Assembly (NCBI GenBank): GCA_965221465.1
Contig: OZ244892.1
Coordinates: 4,464,001-4,528,000 of the forward strand
Source of the DNA: Azophilus sp965221465
Lineage (GTDB): Bacteria; Pseudomonadota; Gammaproteobacteria; Pseudomonadales; Azotimanducaceae
DNA: 64,000 nucleotides
Direction: 5' to 3'
Shown here: positions 25,460 to 32,743 of the stretch, in pieces
Numbering within the stretch: position 1 is the first letter of the stretch
How the letters are laid out: each line of letters begins with the position of its first letter
Program-made: the position numbers and the translations under genes
Notes under the pieces: generated by a model
The model's database searches: none
What the model was told of the DNA's origin: nothing
The model's input: only the letters and a program-made list of their open reading frames with translations

Positions 25460-27136
25460 ATGATGCCTGGTGTCAGAAACCCAATGCCGGGGGTCGTTTA
25501 TCCGACGCAGGCCGCGCTCGAGCGTTATTTCACGAATGGGCCGCTGGGTGAGGAAACGCTGGCCGAGGCCCTGATGTCGGCGCTGGGTCGATGGCCGGAC
25601 CGCATCGCCGTATCTTCCCCTGAGGGCGAGATGACCTTCGCCCAACTCGATCGCGACTCGGATTGTTTTGCCGGCGCGTTGATGGAGATGGGCCTCGAGC
25701 CCCTCGATCGGGTGGTGTTTCAGGTTGTCAACAGCATCGAGATCGTCGTCGCCATCGTCGCCTGCTGGAAAGCCGACCTGATACCCGTGTGCACGCTGGC
25801 CGCGCACCGCGATGCGGAAATCTCCTATCTGGCCGGCCACTCGGGCGCCAGGGCGCATTTCATCGGCATCGAAGAACGGTTCGACTTCGTGGGCTTCGCA
25901 AGGAACATCGCGACCAAGACGCCCTCCATGGAACACCTGGTGGTGGTTCGCGGCGAAGGCCCCGACGATCTTCCGCACATGGCGGCGATGATCGCCTCCC
26001 AGGATAGAGAGACAGCCCGCGCCCGCATCGAGGCGATCGAACGCGACCCCTTTCAGGTGACGGTGTTCCAGTTGTCCGGAGGCACCACCAGCATCCCCAA
26101 GATCATCCCCCGCTTCAGCAACGAATATCTCTACAACATGCAGGCGTTTGCGGATTGGGAGTACTTCGACGAGACCACCGTGACCTTCATGCCGCTGCAG
26201 GTCATCCATAATGCGGCCATGGTGTGCATCGTGTTTCCGACCCTGTTGCGCGGGGGCGAGGCGGTCGTCACGGCATCGGTCGACCCGGCCACCGTTTTCG
26301 GCCTGATTCAGCAGCGCAAGCCCACCTATTTCGGGGTTATCGGCGCGGCGCTCAGCCGGATGCAGCAGGTCGGCGCCAGGAACCTGCTGCCGTTGAGCCA
26401 GGTAAAAGGCGTCTTCAGCACGAATGCCGCACGCAAGACGGAGGAAGTGCTCGGGGTGACGGGGCTGCACCTTTTCGGCATGACCGAGGGACTCATCGCC
26501 TTCGGCCGCCCCAGCGACCCGGAGGAAGCACGTTTCAACACCATTGGCCGCCCGATATCCGAGTGGGACGAAATCCGAATTGTCGAGCCCGGTACCGAGA
26601 ACGATGTGGCGCCCGGTGAAACCGGCGAGCTGGTTTCCCGCGGGCCGTACACCTTCTGCGGGTACTACGATGCGGAAGAACGCAATCGCGAGGTGTTTAC
26701 CAGCGATGGCTACTTCCGCTCGGGCGACCTGATGGCTGCCCATGAAATCGAGGGAAAAACCTACTATTCCTTCGAAGGGCGCCTCAAGGACATCGTCAGC
26801 CGCGGCGGCGAAAAGATCAATTGCGAAGAGGTGGAACACGCTGCCCGTCGCCACCCCGGGGTCGGTGACGTGCTGATCGTCGCCATGCCCGACCCGCAAT
26901 ACGACGAACGGGCCTGCGCATTCGTCATCCCGTCGGGTGCGGAGAAGACACCGGATGTGAAGGAACTGATGGAGTTTCTGGTCGGCGAGGGAATGGCCAA
27001 GTACAAGTGCCCGGAACGGGTCGAGGTTGTCGATGACTTTCCGCAGACCGATTCGGGCAAGCCCAGCAAGCCGCTGCTGAAAGCAATGATTGCGAAAAAA
27101 CTGCGCAAGGAGGCCACGGAACGCGCCCCAGGCTGA
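25460..27136 (+). CDS. AMP-dependent acyl-CoA synthetase / aryl-AMP ligase
   Basis: This 558-residue adenylating enzyme has the P-loop-like LSGGTTSIPKIIP, the A5 motif HLFGMTEGLIAFG, the A7/A8 region YFRSGDL and FEGRLKDIVSRGGEKINCEEVE, and the catalytic Lys motif DSGKPSKPLLKAM near the end. It resembles the EntE/DhbE aryl acid and long-chain-like branch. It activates a carboxylic acid with ATP, most probably forming the CoA thioester in the cytoplasm. There is no carrier protein or NRPS gene nearby, so catabolism is the better guess. The following 500 bases are repeats, and then a LysR gene and a maleate-isomerase-like gene follow in the same direction. Two start codons (25460, 25463) are adjacent. 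Confidence 0.9.
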   Translation: MMPGVRNPMPGVVYPTQAALERYFTNGPLGEETLAEALMSALGRWPDRIAVSSPEGEMTFAQLDRDSDCFAGALMEMGLEPLDRVVFQVVNSIEIVVAIVACWKADLIPVCTLAAHRDAEISYLAGHSGARAHFIGIEERFDFVGFARNIATKTPSMEHLVVVRGEGPDDLPHMAAMIASQDRETARARIEAIERDPFQVTVFQLSGGTTSIPKIIPRFSNEYLYNMQAFADWEYFDETTVTFMPLQVIHNAAMVCIVFPTLLRGGEAVVTASVDPATVFGLIQQRKPTYFGVIGAALSRMQQVGARNLLPLSQVKGVFSTNAARKTEEVLGVTGLHLFGMTEGLIAFGRPSDPEEARFNTIGRPISEWDEIRIVEPGTENDVAPGETGELVSRGPYTFCGYYDAEERNREVFTSDGYFRSGDLMAAHEIEGKTYYSFEGRLKDIVSRGGEKINCEEVEHAARRHPGVGDVLIVAMPDPQYDERACAFVIPSGAEKTPDVKELMEFLVGEGMAKYKCPERVEVVDDFPQTDSGKPSKPLLKAMIAKKLRKEATERAPG

Positions 27137-27159
27137 GCGAGTTGCCACGCGTTTGAATG

Positions 27160-27530
27160 ACTCCACCCCGGCGTGCCGGGCCGTGGAGCCAGATCGAAGG
27201 AACGGTTCCCGACGTTAACGATTTCAATAAAACCAGTCGCTTGGAAAAAGTGTTCCATGAAAGCTTCGAACCCGGCGCGCCGGGCCGCGGACATGAAAGC
27301 AACAAAGGCTCGCTGGGAGAGAACCGGTGTGCGGTGCGCGTATCCGGCACCTTTAAAGCTCGTGCTTGCGCCCATCGTAGCGGTAAGCAGGTCCGCTTGG
27401 CGTGCCATTCGGCGAGCCGTATGCGCGTACCGCATACCGGTTCTCGGTGCCGGATCGAAGGTAAGGTTTCCTTGGTTCGCAAATTCAATGAAATCAATCA
27501 CTTGGAAAAAGTGTTCCATGAAAGGCACGT
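27160..27530 (+). repeat. Compound dispersed repeat with inverted arms and internal direct repeats
   Basis: The space between the acyl-CoA ligase and LysR genes holds no gene. 27312-27460 is shared, inverted, with 38387-38522. Within it, GAACCGGTGTGCGGTGCGCG (27320-27339) and CGCGTACCGCATACCGGTTC (27424-27443) form an imperfect inverted repeat, so the element can fold into a long hairpin. Flanking it, TTGGAAAAAGTGTTCCATGA occurs twice, near 27241 and 27500, each time after a related TTCAATAAAA- or TTCAATGAAA-type stretch, making direct repeats about 259 bases apart. Confidence 0.75.
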
Positions 27531-27642
27531 TCGAACATGCAGGCGTACCAGGAGATGGGGGGTCGCGATGCACGAACGGGTGTGTCCGGAATCATGATGA
27601 CGCTTCTGGCGGCCGGCGGTAACATGACGTGACGATTGCTGT

Positions 27643-28563
27643 ATGGAGGCCATCATCCGGCGGATCGATCTCAATCTCCTGTACGTGCTGCGCGAGCTGC
27701 TGAAAGAACCGAACACCACCAAGGTTGGCGAGAAACTGAACCTGACACAGTCTGCGGTGAGTGCATCGCTTGGCCGGTTGCGCTGGGCCTTTCAGGACGA
27801 GTTGTTCGTGCGCTCCGGGCGCGCCATGGTGCCCACACGGCGTGCGGAAGGGTTGCTGGAACCCGTGGAGGAAATCATTCAGCGCATTGAAAGTCTCGTT
27901 GAAGAGGTGCACTTCGAACCGGAAAAACTGCGGCGTCACTTCACCGTTGCAACGACGGACTTTCTCCTGCAGAGAGCGGCCGGGCCGATCATCGCGCGAA
28001 TCCACCCCGTGGCGCCTTCGACGCGCGTGATCTTTACCCAGATCGCCGCCGACACCCGGGACCGGATACGCTCCGGGCACCTCGACCTCATGATTGCACC
28101 GTTCATCGGCACGTTTCGCGAACTCGAACAGGTGAGTTTCCAGACGCTCTACACCGACCACCTGATCGTGGCGGTGTGGGCAGGCTCGAAGAAGTACGAC
28201 GATGCGATCACCGAACGGCAGCTGCTGGAAGCGACGCACCTGGAATTCAACCCGGGGATGAGCGGCGGGCTGAAATCCAGCACCCAGACCTTTCTCGAGG
28301 AGCAGGGGCTGCGGCTCGAGTCGGTGGCCGAATTCACGACGCTCACCACGTTGCTCTATGCATTGCGTCATTCCGATGTGATTTCCATCATGCCCGCCAA
28401 GGTCGTGGAAGCGCTCGGCGCCGATGCCGACGTCAAGGCGCTCGAGTTGCCCTACGACATGCCGGAGTTCGAGGTCGGGCTGATGTGGAACCGTGCATTC
28501 GAAAACGAGCCGGAACACCTGTGGTTTCGCACCATGGTCGAGCACGCGCTCGCGGACCTTTGA
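27643..28563 (+). CDS. LysR family transcriptional regulator
   Basis: The 306-residue protein has an N-terminal helix-turn-helix of the NodD/PcpR/LeuO-like type: RIDLNLLYVLRELLKEPNTTKVGEKLNLTQSAVSASLGRLR, then FQDELFVRSGRAMVPTRRAE. A substrate-binding domain follows from residue 92. The maleate-isomerase-like gene starts 11 bases after its stop on the same strand, so the regulator is cotranscribed with at least one target. It may also control the upstream ligase. The inducer is probably a small aromatic or dicarboxylic acid. Confidence 0.92.
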   Translation: MEAIIRRIDLNLLYVLRELLKEPNTTKVGEKLNLTQSAVSASLGRLRWAFQDELFVRSGRAMVPTRRAEGLLEPVEEIIQRIESLVEEVHFEPEKLRRHFTVATTDFLLQRAAGPIIARIHPVAPSTRVIFTQIAADTRDRIRSGHLDLMIAPFIGTFRELEQVSFQTLYTDHLIVAVWAGSKKYDDAITERQLLEATHLEFNPGMSGGLKSSTQTFLEEQGLRLESVAEFTTLTTLLYALRHSDVISIMPAKVVEALGADADVKALELPYDMPEFEVGLMWNRAFENEPEHLWFRTMVEHALADL

Positions 28564-28574
28564 GGGGCAGTTTC

Positions 28575-29318
28575 ATGGCAAGAACCTGGCGAATCGGGCA
28601 AATCGTGCCCAGTTCGAATACCACCATGGAAACCGAGATTCCCGCGATGCTGCGTGCGCGCGAGTCCGTCCGCGACGACCGGTTCAGCTTTCACTCGAGC
28701 CGCATGCGCATGCAGAAGGTAACAAAAGAACAACTCGAAGCCATGGATGCGGATTCGCTGCGTTGCGCGGCGGAACTTGCCGATGCCGATGTCGACGTCA
28801 TGGGCTATGCCTGTCTGGTCGCCATCATGAGCATGGGGCCGGGGTACCACAAGGTCAGCGAGGAGCGGTTGACGGACATCGCAGCGGAAGCCGGCCATCC
28901 CGCGCCGGTGGTCACATCCGCCGGCGCGCTGGTGGAAGGCCTCGGCGATCTCGCCGCGAAACGGGTTTCGCTGGTGACACCCTATATGCGGCCGCTCACG
29001 GAACTCGTGGTCGACTACATCGAAGACCAGGGCATCGAGGTGATCGACAGCATTGCCCTCGAGATCCCGGACAACCTGGAAGTGGGGCGCCGCGACCCCA
29101 TGCTGCTGCTCGACGATGTAGAGGCGCTCGATATTGAGGGCGCCGACGCCGTGGTGCTCTCGGCCTGCGTGCAGATGCCCTCGCTGGCCGCCATTGAGCC
29201 GGTACAGCAACGACTCGGATTGCCGGTCACATCGGCTGCCGCCTGCACCACCCGCAAACTGCTCGAAGCGCTGGGGCTCGAACCGATCTCTCCCCGGGGC
29301 GGCGCGGTTCTTGGCTGA
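28575..29318 (+). CDS. Maleate cis-trans isomerase / Asp-Glu racemase family protein
   Basis: The 247-residue protein starts WRIGQIVPSSNTTMETEIP, the signature of maleate isomerases and arylmalonate decarboxylases. Two catalytic cysteines are in place: Cys80 (GYACLVAIMSMG) and Cys198 (VLSACVQMPS). In the known enzymes they form and break a covalent bond to maleate. The open frame extends far upstream, but that is the LysR gene in another frame. The ATG at 28575 is preceded by GGGG and follows the LysR stop by 11 bases. Maleate isomerase normally ends the nicotinate or gentisate-type degradation paths. With the ligase upstream this suggests aromatic acid breakdown, though no ring-cleavage gene is in view. 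Confidence 0.88.
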   Translation: MARTWRIGQIVPSSNTTMETEIPAMLRARESVRDDRFSFHSSRMRMQKVTKEQLEAMDADSLRCAAELADADVDVMGYACLVAIMSMGPGYHKVSEERLTDIAAEAGHPAPVVTSAGALVEGLGDLAAKRVSLVTPYMRPLTELVVDYIEDQGIEVIDSIALEIPDNLEVGRRDPMLLLDDVEALDIEGADAVVLSACVQMPSLAAIEPVQQRLGLPVTSAAACTTRKLLEALGLEPISPRGGAVLG

Positions 29319-29387
29319 TCCAACTGGTATCTCGGCATATGCCTGTGATATACATGTCGTGGCAGATCCCGAAACGAAGGCGTCTCG

Positions 29388-29621
29388 ATGGAAACCACGG
29401 TCAAACTCTTCACCAACGGCCGCAGCCAGGCGGTTCGCATCCCCAAGGCCTATCGATTCGATGGCGTCAGTGAGGTCTTGCTACGCAGGGAAGGCGATGC
29501 ACTGATCCTGGTGCCCGCGCGAAGGAGTTGGGAATCGTTTGCGCAGGAGGCTCCTCCCGTAGACGACGACTTCATGTCGGAGCGTCCCGATCTCATCGAC
29601 GATGACACCGTGGAATTCTGA
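29388..29621 (+). CDS. vapB: VapB-type antitoxin (AbrB/SpoVT fold)
   Basis: The 77-residue protein reads METTVKLFTNGRSQAVRIPK followed by a YRF-DGVSEVLLRREGDALILVP strand, the swapped-hairpin DNA-binding fold of VapB. The acidic tail (DDDFMSERPDLIDDDTVEF) would wrap the toxin. Its stop shares a base with the vapC start (TGATG). It should repress its own promoter, which is likely in the 69 bases upstream. Confidence 0.92.
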   Translation: METTVKLFTNGRSQAVRIPKAYRFDGVSEVLLRREGDALILVPARRSWESFAQEAPPVDDDFMSERPDLIDDDTVEF

Positions 29622-30037
29622 TGCATTTCATGCTGGATACCGACATCAGCAGCTACGTCATACGCAAGCGAGAACCTCGCCTGCTCGCAACGCTGCAGAC
29701 CCAGGCTCGTGCGGGAGCCGAAATCTGCGTATCGTCGATCACCTATGCCGAGTTGCGGCTGGGCGCCGAGCGGTCGCGGAGCCCGGCGAGACACCAGGCG
29801 GCCATCGACAGTTTCTGCAGTCGCATCGGACGGGTTGCAGCCTGGGACAAGGCGGCCGCGGACAGGTATGCGCCGCTGCAGGCACGGTTGTTCGACCGGG
29901 GCGGCCCGATCGGGCGAAACGACACGATGATCGCTGCGCACGCGCTGAGCCTCGATTGCGTGCTGGTCACCAACAACCGGCGGCACTTTGTCAAGGTGCC
30001 CGATCTGGTTGTCGAGAATTGGCATAGAGGCGAATAG
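29621..30037 (+). CDS. vapC: VapC-type ribonuclease toxin (PIN domain)
   Basis: The 138-residue PIN-domain protein has the acidic active site expected for a Mg2+-dependent RNase: Asp6 (MLDTDISSYVIR), Glu44 (TYAELRLGAE) and Asp101 (GRNDTMIAAHA), with VLVTNNRRHF near the end. Length and motif spacing are normal, so it looks functional. It is translationally coupled to vapB. Decayed ligase and receptor genes directly follow the pair, so the pair may have stabilised a region that is being lost. Confidence 0.93.
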   Translation: MHFMLDTDISSYVIRKREPRLLATLQTQARAGAEICVSSITYAELRLGAERSRSPARHQAAIDSFCSRIGRVAAWDKAAADRYAPLQARLFDRGGPIGRNDTMIAAHALSLDCVLVTNNRRHFVKVPDLVVENWHRGE

Positions 30038-30062
30038 CGGCAGGTACATCGATGAGCCTGTC

Positions 30063-30352
30063 ATGAACCTGCGCGAGCAGATCGATCAAAGCTATTCGGC
30101 TGCCCTCGAGGGGCTGGACATTCCCTGGATGCTCGAACAGTGGGCGGAAAGGGCGCCGGACAAGGTCTGCCTGATCTGGTGCCCGTTGCATGGCGAAGAC
30201 CGAAACTTCACTGATGCCGAGTTGTTCGAGGATTAGTATCGTGACCCTGAGGTAATCGAGACTTCCTTTGACGAAAACGGTTCGTTCGAGACCGGCGACA
30301 TTGTCAGGAACGACGAGAACGGCTTTCTGAAATCACGGAAGGCTTGTGAAGG
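30063..30352 (+). pseudogene. Remnant of an AMP-dependent acyl-CoA synthetase
   Basis: An ATG at 30063 opens MNLREQIDQSYSAALEGLDI and PWMLEQWAERAPDKVCLIWC, the N-terminus of crotonobetaine/acyl-CoA ligases, but a TAG at 30234 stops it after 57 codons. Reading on in the same frame gives YRDPEVIETSFDENGSFETG and DIVRNDENGFLK, which is the C-terminal A7/A8 region of the same family. About 1 kb of the gene between is missing. It is an internal-deletion pseudogene and starts 25 bases after vapC. Confidence 0.75.
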
Positions 30353-30394
30353 CCGGTCAATGCCGGGACGTTATGGGCGAGAGCATTGAGATTG

Positions 30395-30417
30395 GCAGCA
30401 GGAAGTCGGTGAGATCT
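30395..30417 (+). repeat. MITE right-end fragment
   Basis: GCAGCAGGAAGTCGGTGAGAT matches the right terminus of the TA-flanked element (GCAGCAGGAAGTTGGTGAGAT) with one change. It lies just after the decayed ligase. Confidence 0.6.
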
Positions 30418-30470
30418 TCAGGCAAGATTCATATGTTGATGCCGATTGAACAACAAGCAGGGAGGTCATC

Positions 30471-30887
30471 ATGCATGGAGTTCACTGGAAATCCGGTATG
30501 GGGCGAATGGCTTTGCTGATCGCAGGTGCCGTGCTCGGCGCGCTGCTCGGCTACGTGTATCAGGCCGGCGCGCAGGAGGATGGCGATGGCGTGTACGTGG
30601 TGGTCAGTGCGAGGGTGCTCGACCCGGACGGCCTCGAGCCTTATGCGGAGGCAGCGGGGCCGCTGGCTCTCGAGTCGGGGCTCGAGATACTCGGGCGCCT
30701 CGAATCCGTGCCCGAAGATCACGTTTTCGAAGGCGAGTGGCCCTTCGATGGCGGCATCACCATCGAGCGCTTCGAGTCCATGGAAGCGCTGCGGGAATTC
30801 TGGTACTCGGACGTCTATCAGGAGGCAATCCCGTTGCGCGAGGGCAAAGTGGATATCAATTTCGTCGTCGCCGTTCCGGGCAGTTGA
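30471..30887 (+). CDS. Membrane-anchored DUF1330 family protein
   Basis: This 138-residue protein has one N-terminal hydrophobic segment (MALLIAGAVLGALLGYVYQAG), either a signal peptide or anchor. A DUF1330 ferredoxin-like domain follows: YVVVSARVLDPDGLEPYAEA, then GGITIERFESMEALREFWYS and YQEAIPLREGKVDINFVVA. DUF1330 proteins are small dimeric alpha+beta barrel proteins of unknown role; an exported form is unusual. The gene ends where the TonB receptor remnant begins, so it may once have been part of that receptor's operon. Confidence 0.85.
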   Translation: MHGVHWKSGMGRMALLIAGAVLGALLGYVYQAGAQEDGDGVYVVVSARVLDPDGLEPYAEAAGPLALESGLEILGRLESVPEDHVFEGEWPFDGGITIERFESMEALREFWYSDVYQEAIPLREGKVDINFVVAVPGS

Positions 30888-31231
30888 CGAGCGCGTTCGT
30901 GAGGCCCTGCCGCCCGGCGTGCGCTACGATCCCGAGACGTATACCAACGAGACGCGCATCGTGTCCGAATTCGACGGCAGGTTTCAGTTCGTGGGGGCAT
31001 CTACTACGTGGACGCCGACAGGACGCAATTGGCGATGTTGCAGAGTTTCCACTGCTTGGCGTGCCCCGCATCCTGACTGATCGGCGAGCATGTCGGTGTA
31101 TCTCTATTCGTCAACAATCTCACCGACGAAGACGGGCTTCTGTTCGTGCAGAGCGGGCCGCTGTACGCGGCGGCAGTCGCCACGAGAGAGACGCCCCGGG
31201 AATTCGGCATAGAGTTCGCGTACCAGCTGTA
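30880..31231 (+). pseudogene. Remnant of a TonB-dependent receptor (C-terminal pieces)
   Basis: Right after the DUF1330 gene, DERVREALPPGVRYDPETYT and RIVSEFDGRFQFVG read in one frame. A frameshift at about 30995 leads to GIYYVDADRTQLAMLQSFHC and a stop. A final piece reads VGVSLFVNNLTDEDGLLFV and TRETPREFGIEFAYQL before a TAA at 31231. These are barrel strands and the C-terminus of a receptor. Most of the gene is missing, so it cannot be functional. Confidence 0.7.
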
Positions 31232-31242
31232 ATCGCAATCGA

Positions 31243-31272
31243 AAGGAGCCGGAGCCCAGGCTCTGGCTCCTT
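31243..31272 (+). terminator. Strong hairpin after the receptor remnant
   Basis: AAGGAGCCGGAGC (31243-31255), CCAG loop, GCTCTGGCTCCTT (31260-31272) pair at 12 of 13 positions. It lies 12 bases after the remnant stop codon and before the MFS gene. No long T-run follows, so its strength as an intrinsic terminator is uncertain. Confidence 0.6.
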
Positions 31273-31325
31273 CGCGATCCGGTAGTCGTTTCTGCCTTCC
31301 GGCCCACAGCGAAAGAGGCCCGATC

Positions 31326-32732
31326 ATGGCGGATACGCTGCCCATCAGGACGAAACTGGCATTCGGCGTGGGCGCCGTCGGGGAAGCGTCCACCAACTGG
31401 ATTTTCAACGCGCTCACCTTCTTCTATTACAACCAGATCCTCGGCCTGTCCGGCACCCTTACCGGCGCTGCCGTCTTTATCGGCATCTGTTTCGATGCGG
31501 TCAGCGACCCCGTGGTGGGGTCTCTGTCCGACCGCACGAGATCGCGTCTGGGGCGGCGCCATCCCTGGATGTTCGTCTCGCCGCTGCCTGTCATCGTTTC
31601 GATCTACCTGATCTACCATCCGCCTGCGGGTTTGCAGGAATGGTCGCTCTTTGCCTGGTTTCTGGCGTTTCTGATCGTGATGCGGGTTTCCATCACGTTC
31701 TTCGCCGTTCCTCACCTCGCCCTGGGTGCGGAACTTTCCGACGACTACATCGAGCGCACCAGGGTGATGAGCTACAACAACATCTTCAGCTATGCCGGCG
31801 TCATCGTCATGCACAGCACGGTCTGGTTCCTGGTCTTTCCGTCTTTCGACAACGGCCGCATGACGCAGCAGGCCTACCTCCCCATCGTCTTTTTCGGCTC
31901 TGCGCTCATTCTTGCGTCGATCATGGCCTCGGCAGCGCTCACGAGGGACCGGATACCGACCCTGAAACCGGTCTCGAAAAATCTGCCACCGTTCAAGGCG
32001 TCCCACGTCTTTCTCGACATTTGGGCCACTCTCGGGAACAGGAACTACCGGTTTCTGCTTGTCGGGGTCTTCGTGCTGTCGGTGATGATCGGCACGCACG
32101 AGACGCTGAGCATCTACATGGTTACCTATTTCTGGGAACTGAGCGACCGGCAGGTGGGCTGGCTGATCCTGAACAACGTGTTCGGATACGTCATCGGCTT
32201 CGCCGTCACCGCCAGGATTCACAGCCGATTCGACAAGCGCCTGACCATTATCGGGACGGTTGTCGGCCTTTCCGTTTTCTGGTCTTCCGCCACCACGCTG
32301 GGGCTCCTCGGCCTCGCGCCGGCGAAGAGTAGCTGGGAACTCGTCGTGTTCATCATTGGTCTAGGCACCCTGGCTTCGGCCTGCGGCAGTATCGTCAACA
32401 TCAGCGTCATGTCCGCGCTGGCGGACATAGCGGACGAACACGAGGCAGTCACCGGCCGCCGCCAGGAAGGAATCTTCTACTCGGCCAGGACGTTCTTCGC
32501 CAAGGCGTCGAACGGCGCGGGTCACGTCGTTGCGGGCGTCGCGTTGGATGTCATCGACTTTCCGACCAACGCCAGTGTCGATGAATTGAGCCCCGATCAG
32601 TTGTTTGCGCTCGGCATCATAGACGGGCCCTTCGCGATGGCCTGGGGCCTCATTGCCGCGTTTTTCTACGCGGGTTACCGCATCGACCGGAAACGGTACG
32701 ACGAAGTCCGGAAACTGCTCGGCCGAGCCTAG
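31326..32732 (+). CDS. MFS transporter, GPH (MelB-like) family
   Basis: This 468-residue, roughly 12-helix transporter has the GPH family markers. LAFGVGAVGEASTNWIFNAL is in helix 1, FDAVSDPVVGSLSDRTRSRLGRRHPWMF carries the conserved cation-site Asp and the loop 2-3 motif, and ADIADEHEAVTGRRQEGIFYSARTFFAKAS is the cytoplasmic loop 10-11. Characterised members couple Na+ or H+ to sugar or glycoside uptake; environmental relatives probably move other organic anions. A second paralogue is at 59834-61231. It is convergent with the carboxylesterase gene. Confidence 0.92.
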   Translation: MADTLPIRTKLAFGVGAVGEASTNWIFNALTFFYYNQILGLSGTLTGAAVFIGICFDAVSDPVVGSLSDRTRSRLGRRHPWMFVSPLPVIVSIYLIYHPPAGLQEWSLFAWFLAFLIVMRVSITFFAVPHLALGAELSDDYIERTRVMSYNNIFSYAGVIVMHSTVWFLVFPSFDNGRMTQQAYLPIVFFGSALILASIMASAALTRDRIPTLKPVSKNLPPFKASHVFLDIWATLGNRNYRFLLVGVFVLSVMIGTHETLSIYMVTYFWELSDRQVGWLILNNVFGYVIGFAVTARIHSRFDKRLTIIGTVVGLSVFWSSATTLGLLGLAPAKSSWELVVFIIGLGTLASACGSIVNISVMSALADIADEHEAVTGRRQEGIFYSARTFFAKASNGAGHVVAGVALDVIDFPTNASVDELSPDQLFALGIIDGPFAMAWGLIAAFFYAGYRIDRKRYDEVRKLLGRA

Positions 32733-32743
32733 CCGTTCCCGAG

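Noticed and set aside
27157..27622. Open frames of about 146-149 codons across the repeat block
   Set aside because: They consist of repeat sequence, including two copies of the same short direct repeat, and the same DNA is inverted at 38.4 kb, so they are not conserved proteins.
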